Of a DNA stretch of 56,634 nucleotides, positions 1-8,649 are shown piece after piece. Made by a program: the position numbers and the translations under genes. Location of the stretch: positions 1 through 56,634 of the forward strand of contig JAFPWD010000039.1 of the NCBI GenBank assembly GCA_017395105.1. The letters are read 5' to 3'. Below the pieces are notes generated by a model, which did no database searches, was not told where the DNA came from, and worked only from the letters and a program-made list of their open reading frames with translations. The stretch's first letter is position 1. The number at the start of each line of letters is the position of its first letter. Origin of the DNA: Clostridia bacterium. GTDB lineage: Bacteria; Bacillota; Clostridia; Christensenellales; CAG-138.

Positions 1-1
1 A

Positions 2-685
2 AAGGGCACCTTCAACTGCGTGATCGACAGCATCCGCGTTTACAACCCCCATGCCGAGCAGGTAACCAAGGATCATATCTATGCTCAGCATAATGAAGAG
101 AACCCCCTGTTCACTCAGGTTCGCGACAGGCTCATCAACGCAGCAAGCTTCGGCGGCCCAGCCGATCGCGTAAGCGGCATCGTTTACATCGACGGCTCCA
201 ACGGCGATGAAGTTACGATCGAGGACTACATCATCTACGGACCCAAGAACGAGGCGTATCTCAAGCCCGGCAACGGCTTCGCCTTCACCGTTAAGGAGTT
301 CGATAAGAACAGCTCCAGGCTGCATATCAGCGCAAAGTGCCCCAACGGCAAGAGAGTTGCTATGCTCGTCAACGGTCATAAGATCGAGGTAAAAGGCAGC
401 GTTATCAACATTGACTCCGCAACCGAGATGTTCTTCGACGTAACCGACTACATTCCGGCCGACGGCCGAGTTGCGATCACCTGCGCAGTTACGGACGGCG
501 ATTCCGATGCGATCCTCTCCGTCGGCAGCATCAAGCTGATCTCCGATGCGCAGCCCACCAGAGGCGGTGATAACGACAGCTTCTACGTGGATCAGGGTCT
601 GATCGACTTTGCAGCCAAGATCATCACAGGTCGGAGCATCGATCGTGGAATTCGCTCCGATAACTCCAAGAAGATCTGCAGCTGA
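2..685 (+). CDS. C-terminal end of a large protein of unknown function (partial)
   Basis: The reading frame is open from base 2, so the gene begins outside the window; the first possible start, a GTG at base 20, has no ribosome binding site. The visible 227 residues are rich in beta-prone, Asn/Asp-containing segments (for example IDSIRVYNP, VYIDGSNGDEVTIEDYIIYG, ISAKCPNGKRVAMLVNGHK), a pattern typical of beta-sandwich modules of secreted or surface proteins. No sorting signal, transmembrane segment or catalytic motif is visible at the C-terminus. A terminator follows directly. I do not recognise the family; an extracellular location is inference from composition only. Confidence 0.7.
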   Translation, partial: KGTFNCVIDSIRVYNPHAEQVTKDHIYAQHNEENPLFTQVRDRLINAASFGGPADRVSGIVYIDGSNGDEVTIEDYIIYGPKNEAYLKPGNGFAFTVKEFDKNSSRLHISAKCPNGKRVAMLVNGHKIEVKGSVINIDSATEMFFDVTDYIPADGRVAITCAVTDGDSDAILSVGSIKLISDAQPTRGGDNDSFYVDQGLIDFAAKIITGRSIDRGIRSDNSKKICS

Positions 686-749
686 CCCCCTTTCCTGCAT
701 GAGCTTGCCAGAAGCAGGCATGCATAAGACATTACCTAAATAATCAGCC

Positions 750-788
750 TTTCTCCGCAGGGCATGCGCTCTGCGGAGAGTTGTTTTT
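750..788 (+). terminator. Rho-independent terminator
   Basis: A 9-bp stem (TCTCCGCAG at 752-760 with CTGCGGAGA at 771-779) is followed by TTGTTTTT. It ends the partial gene upstream. Confidence 0.8.
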
Positions 789-819
789 GGCAGATACGCG
801 CTCGCGCAGGAGCGGAATG

Positions 820-850
820 CAAAGGGGATCGCCCTTGAGCGATCCCTTTC
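820..850 (-). terminator. Hairpin downstream of rluA, possible terminator
   Basis: An inverted repeat pairs AAAGGGATCGC with its complement (one bulged base) at 821-832 and 839-849. Read on the minus strand it lies about 75 bases after the rluA stop and ends in a short TTT, so terminator function is plausible but weakly supported. Confidence 0.4.
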
Positions 851-922
851 ATGCTTCATTATTATATTTGCTTCAACAGCGGATTTTGCTTGCTCCGGCG
901 AGAAAAAATGATATCGACTCAT

Positions 923-1807
923 TCACGGTATCGGCGAGCCTTTCAATAATTTGCGCATATCTGCGGGAAGTGGGGCTTCGGCCTCGATCACGTCCCCGCT
1001 CAGCGGATGGGTGAAGGAAAGGTGCGCGGAATGCAGCGCGGGGCGGGCTATAAGGCTTCGGTTCTCGGTTCCGTACAGAAAATCACCCGCGAGCGGATGC
1101 CCGATATGCGCCGTATGTACCCGTATCTGATGTGTTCTGCCGGTCTCAAGGCGGAATTCAACAGCGGAAAATCCGTTTGCTTCATCAAGAACGCGGTAAT
1201 TAGTTGCGGCGGGACTGCCGCCTTGGCTCACCTCGCGCTTTATCGCGCTGCTCTCGATCCTTGCGATCGGAAAAGCGAGCCTGCCGCTTTTTTCCTCGAA
1301 AATGCCCTCGCATACGCCGATATAGGTTCGCTCAAAGCTTGTGTGCAGCAGCTCGGCGAGCTTTTCGTGCATAAAGCCGCTCTTTGCGATTGCCATAACG
1401 CCCGTGGTGCCGCGATCGAGCCTGTTCACAGGATGAAAAAGCCCGATCCTGCCGAAATAGGAGTTCACCGCATCCTCGATCGAAGGCGCCGCATCGTCAT
1501 AGCGCGAGCCGTGCACCGCAGCGCCTGCGGGCTTGTTTATAATAAGAATATCCTCGTCCTCAAACAGGACGGGAAAGGGCAGGGGAGAGCGCCCGCTTTT
1601 TGCGGGGCTTTCGCCAACGGCGGCGGAAACGATATCCCCCGCCTTAACTCGCTCGTTTGTTTTCGCGCGCTCTGCATTCAGAAATATGCCGCCCTCGCGC
1701 TTAAGCCGTGCGATAAGCCCGTTTGAAAGCTTGAGCTCACCGCGCAATATGGCAGCAACGCTTCGCCCGCAATCCGCTTGCGTTGCCGTGTGGGAAATAA
1801 TGCGCAT
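923..1807 (-). CDS. RluA-family pseudouridine synthase
   Basis: The 294-residue protein isomerises uridine to pseudouridine in rRNA or tRNA. An N-terminal S4-like RNA-binding domain (about residues 10-65) precedes the RluA catalytic domain with the hallmark HPVNRLDRGTTG; Asp131 is the expected catalytic residue. The later RTHQIRVH (substrate pocket) and HPLAGDFLYG motifs are also present, and length is normal for the RluA/RluD subfamily. The start is an ATG behind a GGAAAGGGGGTG purine stretch. It has its own promoter and is separated from the upstream lipoprotein gene by a terminator. Which RNA position it modifies cannot be told from sequence. Confidence 0.93.
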   Translation of the reverse strand: MRIISHTATQADCGRSVAAILRGELKLSNGLIARLKREGGIFLNAERAKTNERVKAGDIVSAAVGESPAKSGRSPLPFPVLFEDEDILIINKPAGAAVHGSRYDDAAPSIEDAVNSYFGRIGLFHPVNRLDRGTTGVMAIAKSGFMHEKLAELLHTSFERTYIGVCEGIFEEKSGRLAFPIARIESSAIKREVSQGGSPAATNYRVLDEANGFSAVEFRLETGRTHQIRVHTAHIGHPLAGDFLYGTENRSLIARPALHSAHLSFTHPLSGDVIEAEAPLPADMRKLLKGSPIP

Positions 1808-1852
1808 TCAGGCACCCCCTTTCCGAGCTTTGGTTTTATTGCTTCATATCAG

Positions 1853-1881
1853 ATGATACTATAGTTTCGCTCGAAAGGCAA
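1853..1881 (-). promoter_or_regulatory. Promoter of the rluA-family gene
   Basis: On the minus strand TTGCCT (1881-1876) and TATCAT (1858-1853) are separated by 17 bases, about 45 bases upstream of the start codon. Confidence 0.5.
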
Positions 1882-1929
1882 GGGCTCGAGCGCGGGCGAG
1901 TGATAAAGCCCATTTTTAAGGGAAACTAT

Positions 1930-1960
1930 AAAAACAGCGCTGCCCATTTCGAGCAGCGCC
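1930..1960 (-). terminator. Terminator of the blaI/M56-LRR/lipoprotein operon
   Basis: On the minus strand a 7-bp stem GCGCTGC/GCAGCGC (1959-1953 with 1943-1937) is followed by TGTTTTT, about 20 bases after the lipoprotein stop codon. Confidence 0.75.
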
Positions 1961-1978
1961 TGCCGATCGACACTCGCA

Positions 1979-3046
1979 TCAATCGGGATCATAGATGAAT
2001 TCGAGCACGTTCTCGGGATCGTCCACCACCAGCTCTCCGTTTTCAAAACGCAGGCGGTAATAGGTTACATCGTTGTAATCGACGTAGCCGTCGCCCCATT
2101 CGTCGGTCGGGATGAAGCGGGCATAGCGGGCGTAGAGCTTGCCTTCCTCGGAAACGAAGGATATGCTCCGCCAACCGTAGAACACGGTGCCGCTTGCCAC
2201 ACGCACAGCCTTCCCATTTTCATCGGCGCGAAGCACGGTTGTGCGGGTATTGTATTGGCTGCTGTAATAGCCCCATTCCTGAGCCAATATTTCGCAAATG
2301 CCGTCATCATCGAGATCGCCGACCGTCAGATTTTCAAAGGCTTCAAATCGCGTGACCTCGAAGCCGCCGATCAGATAGTATTCCTCGCGGAACATCCAGC
2401 CGCCGTCGCCCTCGGGCCGCAGGTCAATGATCGCCATATAAAGATCCATTCCGAGCTCATGGAGCCCTTCGGGGCTGCGGTCTATCGCATCGATGAGCTT
2501 ACCCTTGGGGCAGGAGGTGCTCATAAGCTTCATGGCCTGATCCTCGCCGTAGCTGCCGCCTTGAGCGGGCAGGATGAAGTTGAGACTGCCGGTGGGCTTG
2601 GGAACGTTGTCCGCAACGTTGTGATAGTACGCCGATATCCAGCAATCGTCGCGGCGAACGTAGAAATGGTTGCCGTAATCGTTCAGCACCTCGAAGCCGT
2701 TTTCCGCGCAAGCATCGAGAAATGCATCGAAGCTCTCGCGCTTTAGATTCTCTGTGCGGTATCGCGTTGCGCCGGGCTCAAACTCCGCCCATTCGGGCAG
2801 AAGCGAGCGGATCAGCGCATCCGCTTCGCCAAGGGGTTCCTCGGTGGGCTCGGGCGTGGGAGCTTCAGTTGGCGCTTCGGTCGGCACCTCGGTGGGCGCT
2901 TCAGTCGGCGTGGTTGTCGGCATCTCGGTGGGTGCTTCCACGGGCTTCGGGGTTCCGTTCGCGGTCTGTTCACCGTTCGGCTTGCAGGCAAGGAGCGCAG
3001 AGGCGCATAGCAGCGCCGCAAGCAGCATCGGGAATGTTCTTTTCAT
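1979..3046 (-). CDS. Secreted lipoprotein with Pro/Thr spacer
   Basis: A 355-residue lipoprotein of unknown function. The N-terminus is a lipoprotein signal peptide with lipobox (LLAC, Cys20). A proline/threonine/glutamate spacer of APTE-type repeats (about residues 34-68) follows, a common wall-crossing linker in Gram-positive bacteria. The globular part has no recognised catalytic motif; VGDLDDDGICEI resembles the calcium-binding loop of FG-GAP/EF-hand-like repeats. It begins behind AGGAG, 59 bases downstream of the M56-LRR gene on the same strand, and a terminator follows it, so it is probably the last gene of that regulated operon. It could be the target or accessory sensor of that system, which is inference. 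Confidence 0.8.
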   Translation of the reverse strand: MKRTFPMLLAALLCASALLACKPNGEQTANGTPKPVEAPTEMPTTTPTEAPTEVPTEAPTEAPTPEPTEEPLGEADALIRSLLPEWAEFEPGATRYRTENLKRESFDAFLDACAENGFEVLNDYGNHFYVRRDDCWISAYYHNVADNVPKPTGSLNFILPAQGGSYGEDQAMKLMSTSCPKGKLIDAIDRSPEGLHELGMDLYMAIIDLRPEGDGGWMFREEYYLIGGFEVTRFEAFENLTVGDLDDDGICEILAQEWGYYSSQYNTRTTVLRADENGKAVRVASGTVFYGWRSISFVSEEGKLYARYARFIPTDEWGDGYVDYNDVTYYRLRFENGELVVDDPENVLEFIYDPD

Positions 3047-3104
3047 GGTTTTCTCCTTTCTTGACTATCGGTTTCGCATGACATCCGCAACTGTTCACAA
3101 TAAA

Positions 3105-6100
3105 CTAATTACCCCCATGGTACCCTATCAGCTTCACCCCCGCATCGGTCGTGATATCGAGCACGGGGCAGCCCGTGCAGTCCACGGATGAAAGCCTGTT
3201 GTTGCGGCAGTCCACGGAGGAAAGTCGGGCGCAGTAGGTGATATCGAGCTTGCTCAGCCCGTTTCCATGGCATGAGATCTCCTCAAGCGCGCCGCAGCCC
3301 GAAACGTTCAGCTCGCTCAGGCTGTTTTGCCTTAAGTCGAGAATTACGAGAGTTGGATTGTTTGAAAGATCAAACTTTCCTGTGAGGGCATTGTTCCCGC
3401 AGGCGATCTGAATGAGCGAAGTATTGCTTGAAACGTCGAGGCTTGCAAGTCGGTTTCCGCTGCAGACCAGTTCGGCAAGCGCGGTGCAGGAGGAGATGTT
3501 CAGCTCGCTCAGATCGTTGTTTACGCATATAAGCTCCGTGAGCGCGGTGCAGCCCGAAAGCTCGAGCTGTGTAAGCTCGTTTTCCTGACAGTAGAGCATC
3601 GTGAGGGCGGTGCAGCCCGAAACGTTCAGCGTTTTGAGTCCCATGCCGGAGCAGTTGAGCCTGCTGAGCGCGGTGCAGCCCGAAACATCGAGCGAATCGA
3701 GCTTAACGTCCTGAATATAAAGCGCTTCGAGCGATGAGCAGCCCGAAAGTGCGAGCGAATTAAACGGATTGCCGAAGCAGATCAGCTCCGTAAGCGATGA
3801 GCAGCCCGAAAGCTCGAGCTCGGTCAGCTCGTTGTACTTGCAGGCAAGCGAAGCAAGCGCAGCGTTCCCGGAAAGTGCGAGCAAAGGCAGCTTGTTGAAG
3901 CTGCAATCGAGCTTTTCAAGCAGGGGACAGCCCGAAAGCTCAAGCTCGGTCAGCTCGTTCCACGAGCAATCCAGCTCCTTGAGAGCGGGACAGGAGGAAA
4001 GCTCGAGCCGTGTAAGCGCATTTGTGCCGCACCTGAGGATCGTGAGCGCGGGACAGTCGGTGATATCGAGCGAGTTTATCCCGCACGAGCCGCAGTTGAT
4101 CTGATCGAGAAGCGGGCAGGAGGAAGCGTTTATCGAATCAAGCTTCGTTTCGGAGCATCCGAGAGATTCAAGCGCGGGGAAGCGCGAAACGTTCAGCTCG
4201 CCCACCACCTTTGCCCTATCAAAGCTTATATCGTAAACATGCCGCTCGCCTGCGTATACGACCCAATGGACGACGTAAGGCCCCCATGTTTCGGGCTCGC
4301 CCGAAACATATTCCCCGCTAATCTTGGAGCCATTCGTTCTTCCTTCGTCGTCAACGGTGTCGAAAAACGCGGAGAGCATGGCGACCTCGCGCTCGTTGTA
4401 GCGGCTTACAAGCTCGATGTCGCCGGGCTCGGCATCCCTCTCGGGCAGGTCGATCGGTTCGATGCGATAGCACATTTCGATATCGTGAAAATGAGTGAGT
4501 GTATAGTCGGGCGAGTAGATGATCTTCGAGATAACGAGCTCGCCCTCGGCGGGCATTTCGTATTCTATCTTCAAAATACCGTCGGTGAGGTAATGCACGC
4601 TCGCAAGCGCGTTGTAGCCGACGCAGTATTTTTTCGCGGTCTCTGGATGGATCTGCCGAACCTCGAGTATCGCCTGCCTATGCAGCGCGGCAACGGGATC
4701 GATCCTTTCAACGGCCTCTATGGGATCGCCGACAGTCAGTCCTTCAAACGCGCTGTGCGGCTGAAGCTTGCCGATAACGATCGGGAAACCCTTGGTAATG
4801 TCGATGCCGCCGTTGTCGCGGTCGATAAAAACGTATTCGCGGTAGCCGCGCTCGGAATCGAAGATAAGATACTCCTCTCCGCTTGAAGCGGTTCTCAGAG
4901 CATCCGTCGGAAACATGAACGTAAGATAGTCTATCCCGAGGGTGTGCGGCCCCGAATTGCGGTTAGCGCAGCCGTCCTTGCCGAGCTGAGCGCGGGTGTT
5001 TTCAAGCAGCAGCTCATAATCGGGGTAGACGGGCACGGCGAGCTTTTCAGGCACGGGTGCCGGGGTATCCGTTGGCGCCGCGCTCGGAGCTTCGGTTGGT
5101 GCTCCAGTGGGTGCGGTCGTTGGGGCAAGGGGCTGCTTTTCGCCATCGCCGTCCGTTTCCCTCGGCTTGCTTGCGCCCGTGAAGGTGCAGCCTATCGCTA
5201 TCGCGGCGGCAACGATCACCGCGGCGAGCATTAGACCCGTCATGCGCGGCTTTTTCGCGATAAGTGCAACGCGTTCCCTGAGGCTGCCCTTGCTTGCGGT
5301 CATCGTGGTTGCGGCAAGCAGCAGCCCCGAGGGTCTGCGGCAGGTCAGGCTTATGAGGGTTTTGCCGTATTCGGCGCGCTCGGCCTCGCCTATGCGCGCT
5401 ATCGCCGCCTCGTCGCAGGCAAGCTCCTGATCGCGCCTTGACAGGCTTGCGGCGAGCCAAACGAGCGGGTTATACCAATGCAGCGCAAGGCAAAGCCCGC
5501 GCAGCGCGGAGAAAATATGGTCGAGATGCCGCGCGTGGGTGCGCTCGTGCGCAATAACGTGGCGCAGCCTGCCATCATCCGCCGCCGCTTCGCCCGTTAC
5601 GTAGATAGCGGGCGAGATGAGCCCGAAAAGGCAGGGCGTTTCGAGCGCATCCGAAACATAGACGGGCAGATCGCAATCTGCATTTTCAAGCCTTCTGCGG
5701 CTCTTTTTCAGCTTTTTGGCCGTGCGGATATTGCCCGCGAGGAATGCCGCGAGCACCGCCGCAGCGCCCGCGAGCCAAATGACCGCAAGCGCCTTTTTCA
5801 GATCGAACGGAGCGATAGCAGCCTTGCCGCCGCCGTTATCGCCGCTGTTATCGCCGCCCGCCGTGCCGGGAAGGATGGGACTCGGTCTCCCGGTTTCAAC
5901 CGGCGCGGGAGTGATGCGGCTTTGCGGCCTCGGTGCGCCTGCGATGGGCGCGGCGGCGGGCACGATCGGTTTTGCGCCGCCATCGACCCTTTCGCTTGTG
6001 AAAATGCGCACTTCATCGGGAACGGTGTTTAAAACGCTGATCGGGCTTGCGCCGAAGCTTAGCGGCACGAGCAGGCGAACGAGCACCAGCGCCCAGAGTG

Positions 6101-6197
6101 CGTATTGAAGGCGCAGGCATATCCTGCCGCGCAGCAGACAGCGCAGCGCGATCACGATCAGGATAAGTGCGCATGAGGTGATGATCCATTCAAGCAT
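3105..6197 (-). CDS. M56 (BlaR1/MecR1-type) membrane metallopeptidase fused to leucine-rich repeats
   Basis: A 1030-residue membrane sensor/protease. Residues 1-320 form a BlaR1-type M56 domain: N-terminal membrane helices, then the gluzincin motif HERTH (His217, Glu218, His221) and downstream ELACDEAA carrying the expected third zinc ligand. A last membrane helix (about 319-337) leads to an extracellular Pro/Thr spacer (about 350-385). A beta-rich region follows, and about 17 tandem 21-residue leucine-rich repeats (consensus LxLSGCxxLxxLxCxxNxLxx) fill the C-terminus. In classical BlaR1/MecR1 the extracellular sensor is a penicillin-binding domain, absent here. The start at 6197 is preferred over one 11 codons upstream because it sits behind GGAGGAGGG and overlaps the repressor stop (ATGCTTGA). 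By analogy, ligand sensing outside would trigger intracellular proteolysis that ends BlaI repression. Confidence 0.88.
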   Translation of the reverse strand: MLEWIITSCALILIVIALRCLLRGRICLRLQYALWALVLVRLLVPLSFGASPISVLNTVPDEVRIFTSERVDGGAKPIVPAAAPIAGAPRPQSRITPAPVETGRPSPILPGTAGGDNSGDNGGGKAAIAPFDLKKALAVIWLAGAAAVLAAFLAGNIRTAKKLKKSRRRLENADCDLPVYVSDALETPCLFGLISPAIYVTGEAAADDGRLRHVIAHERTHARHLDHIFSALRGLCLALHWYNPLVWLAASLSRRDQELACDEAAIARIGEAERAEYGKTLISLTCRRPSGLLLAATTMTASKGSLRERVALIAKKPRMTGLMLAAVIVAAAIAIGCTFTGASKPRETDGDGEKQPLAPTTAPTGAPTEAPSAAPTDTPAPVPEKLAVPVYPDYELLLENTRAQLGKDGCANRNSGPHTLGIDYLTFMFPTDALRTASSGEEYLIFDSERGYREYVFIDRDNGGIDITKGFPIVIGKLQPHSAFEGLTVGDPIEAVERIDPVAALHRQAILEVRQIHPETAKKYCVGYNALASVHYLTDGILKIEYEMPAEGELVISKIIYSPDYTLTHFHDIEMCYRIEPIDLPERDAEPGDIELVSRYNEREVAMLSAFFDTVDDEGRTNGSKISGEYVSGEPETWGPYVVHWVVYAGERHVYDISFDRAKVVGELNVSRFPALESLGCSETKLDSINASSCPLLDQINCGSCGINSLDITDCPALTILRCGTNALTRLELSSCPALKELDCSWNELTELELSGCPLLEKLDCSFNKLPLLALSGNAALASLACKYNELTELELSGCSSLTELICFGNPFNSLALSGCSSLEALYIQDVKLDSLDVSGCTALSRLNCSGMGLKTLNVSGCTALTMLYCQENELTQLELSGCTALTELICVNNDLSELNISSCTALAELVCSGNRLASLDVSSNTSLIQIACGNNALTGKFDLSNNPTLVILDLRQNSLSELNVSGCGALEEISCHGNGLSKLDITYCARLSSVDCRNNRLSSVDCTGCPVLDITTDAGVKLIGYHGGN

Positions 6198-6597
6198 TTT
6201 TTTCGCCCTCCTCCCCGTTCTGCGCCTCAAGCTTGGCTAAAAGCGCATACATTTCGTCTATCTCGCTTTTGGAAAGCCTCTGCTTGCGCGTAAAGGAGCT
6301 GAGCATAAGGCTCATGCTGCCGTGATAGATGCGAGCAAGCAGGTTCTCGGTTTCGTTTATGGCGGCCTCGTCGCGGCTGATGAGCGGAATAAAGGCCCTT
6401 TTTCCCGAGCCGTCCACCTCGCCCACGGCGGATTTAGCCTCCATGCGCCGCAGCAGGGTAAGCGTTGTGCTGCGGCTCCAGCCACGTGCATTTTCCATGG
6501 ATTCGCAAACCTCGCGACCCGATGCGGGCGCGCTCTGCCAAAGGCATTCCATGACCTGCCATTCGGCCTCGGTTAGTGTCAGTCTGTTTTTCTCCAT
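6190..6597 (-). CDS. BlaI/MecI-family transcriptional repressor
   Basis: A 135-residue winged-helix repressor of the BlaI/MecI/CopY family, the soluble partner of M56 sensor proteases. LTEAEWQVMECLW begins the winged helix, and WSRSTTLTLLRRMEAK is the family's recognition-helix region. The C-terminal half is a dimerisation helix bundle of normal length. The ATG at 6597 is chosen because AAGGAG lies 8 bases upstream; a GTG at 6606 would touch that site. It is the first gene of an operon, overlapping the M56-LRR gene by 8 bases, and its promoter carries two palindromes of the TACANNTGTA type bound by BlaI proteins, so autoregulation is likely. Confidence 0.92.
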   Translation of the reverse strand: MEKNRLTLTEAEWQVMECLWQSAPASGREVCESMENARGWSRSTTLTLLRRMEAKSAVGEVDGSGKRAFIPLISRDEAAINETENLLARIYHGSMSLMLSSFTRKQRLSKSEIDEMYALLAKLEAQNGEEGEKNA

Positions 6598-6689
6598 TGC
6601 GCTCACTCCTTAATTATCGATCGGTTTCGTACTTCCGTTAAAAACGGCAAAAGCCGCCCTATGCGGATAAGCCCTTGCTCAAGCTTGTT

Positions 6690-6739
6690 TGTTTACAACT
6701 GTAAACATATTATATCAATGCTGTTTACGGCTGTCAACA
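6690..6739 (-). promoter_or_regulatory. Promoter with two BlaI-type operators
   Basis: On the minus strand a consensus promoter is visible: TTGACA (6737-6732), a 17-base spacer and TATAAT (6714-6709). Two 18-base palindromes bracket it. TGTTTACA-AC-TGTAAACA at 6690-6707 is a perfect inverted repeat across the expected start of transcription, and TGTTTACG-GC-TGTCAACA at 6722-6739 overlaps the -35 box. Both contain TACA/TGTA-like half sites as in bla and mec operators. Binding here would block RNA polymerase. Confidence 0.9.
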
Positions 6740-6903
6740 GTTTTTGGGGCAAATTTTATATTATTTTTCGCTCGAAAGCTGTTTTTCCGAGAAATATATA
6801 ATCAAACCGCCCCGTTTGGGCATTCCATTATCGGCGTATTTATGATACACTATTGCCCGCAGCCCCGTGCGGCTGCCTAATAAAATCTTCGGAGCTGAAC
6901 TGA

Positions 6904-7416
6904 ATGCGGCGCAGTATGGATGCAAAAACAAGAAGCCTCGTTATGTCCGCGGTTTTTGCGGCGCTTATTTGCGCTTCCACCTTTATAATAAGAATACCCT
7001 CGCCCATTCAGGGCTATATCAACCTCGGCGACTGCTTCGTGCTGCTTGCTGCGTGGACTCTGACGAGGAAGCTCGGTGCGCTCTCCGCTGCGGTCGGCTC
7101 TGCGCTTGCCGATCTTTTGGCGGGCTATGCGATATTCGCCCCCGCAACCTTCGTTATTAAGGGGCTTGTGGCGCTTACCGCATATCATTGCTTTAAGGCA
7201 GTTAAGAAAAAAAACAAAATAAATGCTGCCGCGATCACATCTGCAATCGCGGCGGAATGTGTTATGATATTGGGCTATTTTATTTACGAAAGCTTTCTGT
7301 ACGGCATAAAGGCGGCCTCGGTAGGCATACCCTTCAATGTGATACAGGGCGCGGTGTGCATACTTCCCGCATGTATTCTGTATGAGCTGATAGGATCAAA
7401 GATCGGCTCAAAATGA
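6904..7416 (+). CDS. ECF transporter S component
   Basis: A 170-residue integral membrane protein of the energy-coupling-factor substrate-binding family (PF07155-like). About five to six hydrophobic helices are visible. The segments AVFAALICASTF, GYINLGDCFVLLAAW and GALSAAVGSALADLLAGY are typical of S components that bind a vitamin or vitamin precursor and share a common ECF ATPase module. No cognate EcfA/EcfT genes and no riboswitch are visible nearby, so the substrate cannot be named. The start has GGAG 9 bases upstream; a second ATG four codons in is an alternative. A short hairpin (GCAGCC/GGCTGC, around 6859-6876) lies in the leader. Confidence 0.88.
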   Translation: MRRSMDAKTRSLVMSAVFAALICASTFIIRIPSPIQGYINLGDCFVLLAAWTLTRKLGALSAAVGSALADLLAGYAIFAPATFVIKGLVALTAYHCFKAVKKKNKINAAAITSAIAAECVMILGYFIYESFLYGIKAASVGIPFNVIQGAVCILPACILYELIGSKIGSK

Positions 7417-7440
7417 GCGACCGCTAACACTAATCACTGT

Positions 7441-8112
7441 TTACTCGGGCAGCTGCCAATCTATCGGCGCTTGCCCGCTTTTTTCAAGAATCTCATTGCA
7501 TTTTGAAAAGTGACGGCAGCCGAAAAAGCCGTTGTAAGCGGAGAGCGGGCTCGGGTGGACGGTCTCGAGCTTAACGTGGATCGGGTTCGTTATGACCTTC
7601 GCCTTCTGCCTCGCGTTTGCGCCCCAAAGCAGGAACACGACCGGCGTTTTTTTATTGTTCAGCTCGGCAATAACGCGGTCGGTGAACTTCTCCCAGCCGC
7701 AGCCCTTGTGAGAATTTGCCTGATGTGCGCGAACGGTCAAAACCGCGTTCAGCATCAGCACGCCCTGCTCCGCCCAATGCGTAAGCTCACCGTGCATCGG
7801 GGGAATGAAGCCAATGTCCGAAGCAAGCTCCTTGTAGATGTTTTTTAAGGACGGCGGCGGCTCGATGCCGCGCAGAACCGAGAAGCAGAGCCCATGCGCC
7901 TGATTTTCGCCGTGGTAGGGGTCCTGCCCAAGAATGACCGCCTTCGTGTTTTCAAACGAGGTGAACTTGAGCGCGTTGAATATGTCGTTCATATTCGGGT
8001 AGATCGTGCGAGTGCGGTATTCGCTCACAAGGAAGCGCCGAAGCTCCTTATAGTATTCCTTTTCAAATTCATCCGCAAGGATGCTGTTCCAATCGTTGCC
8101 GAGATTGACCAT
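7441..8112 (-). CDS. ung: Uracil-DNA glycosylase, family 1
   Basis: A 223-residue base-excision repair enzyme that removes uracil from DNA. The water-activating loop GQDPYH (residues 62-67, catalytic Asp64) and the leucine-intercalation loop HPSPLSA (His186 onward) are intact, as is the uracil pocket segment LLWGANA. Length and motif spacing match family 1 enzymes closely. The gene faces the ECF gene tail to tail, with only about 25 bases between the stop codons and no strong terminator there. Confidence 0.97.
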   Translation of the reverse strand: MVNLGNDWNSILADEFEKEYYKELRRFLVSEYRTRTIYPNMNDIFNALKFTSFENTKAVILGQDPYHGENQAHGLCFSVLRGIEPPPSLKNIYKELASDIGFIPPMHGELTHWAEQGVLMLNAVLTVRAHQANSHKGCGWEKFTDRVIAELNNKKTPVVFLLWGANARQKAKVITNPIHVKLETVHPSPLSAYNGFFGCRHFSKCNEILEKSGQAPIDWQLPE

Positions 8113-8261
8113 ATTCGCCTCCGTTAAGAAAAAATCAACTTAAAGATACATGAAAAACGGGATATTGTCAAGAAGAAATAATATTAATTTCATTATTATG
8201 GATACGAGGATTGCATTGCTGTAACGAGTAATAAATGTTCCGCAGCAGCGGCATTATATAC

Positions 8262-8338
8262 TTGCTGCATGGGCGAAGATGCACTATAATAGCAAATGTC
8301 TTTGGCATCGTGCATACAGTAGTTGTTTTTGCTATTAT
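8262..8338 (+). promoter_or_regulatory. Promoter overlapped by an 11-bp inverted repeat
   Basis: TTGCTG (8262-8267) and TATAAT (8285-8290) are spaced by 17 bases. The -10 region begins one arm of a perfect 11-bp inverted repeat, ATAATAGCAAA (8286-8296) with TTTGCTATTAT (8328-8338), and 31 bases lie between the arms. This could be an operator or a stem in the leader of the small open reading frame at 8376. Confidence 0.5.
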
Positions 8339-8375
8339 GTAAGAGTGGGATAAATATTTTGGTTAGGAGTCAGAA

Positions 8376-8534
8376 ATGAATCATTTGAAAAGAATTTTCA
8401 GCGGCAAAACACCGGGGTTTGAAATTTCTGGGTGGTCATTCACGTATGAAAAGTCAGTTGATACGCCCGCTCGCTTCTACACAACAAACGGTTCAGCTCC
8501 GGGCGGTGGTGGTGTTACACCAATGCCGGTGTGA
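8376..8534 (+). CDS. Small hypothetical protein (52 residues)
   Basis: An ATG with AGGAG six bases upstream opens a 52-residue frame that starts MNHLKRIFSGK and ends APGGGGVTPMPV. A promoter lies about 85 bases upstream. The protein has no membrane helix and no family I recognise. A further short frame (about 8588-8653) follows before the membrane protein gene, so this may be the remnant of a longer gene broken by mutations. The ribosome binding site and promoter favour real expression, but coding status is uncertain. Confidence 0.4.
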   Translation: MNHLKRIFSGKTPGFEISGWSFTYEKSVDTPARFYTTNGSAPGGGGVTPMPV

Positions 8535-8649
8535 CGTTCGGATGCTGTTAAACAGCGGACAGATGCCATTCCCGCATGGCACCAATAATGACAGTTCAGG
8601 TTGACTATGAACTGCCGGAACAGTTATACAAATATGGGAGGATTTGCTT

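Noticed and set aside
2812-3030. Nucleotide repeats and open frames around the Pro/Thr spacer of the first lipoprotein
   Set aside because: They follow from the APTE-type amino acid repeats of the lipoprotein; the same occurs at 5040-5150 and 15640-15720.
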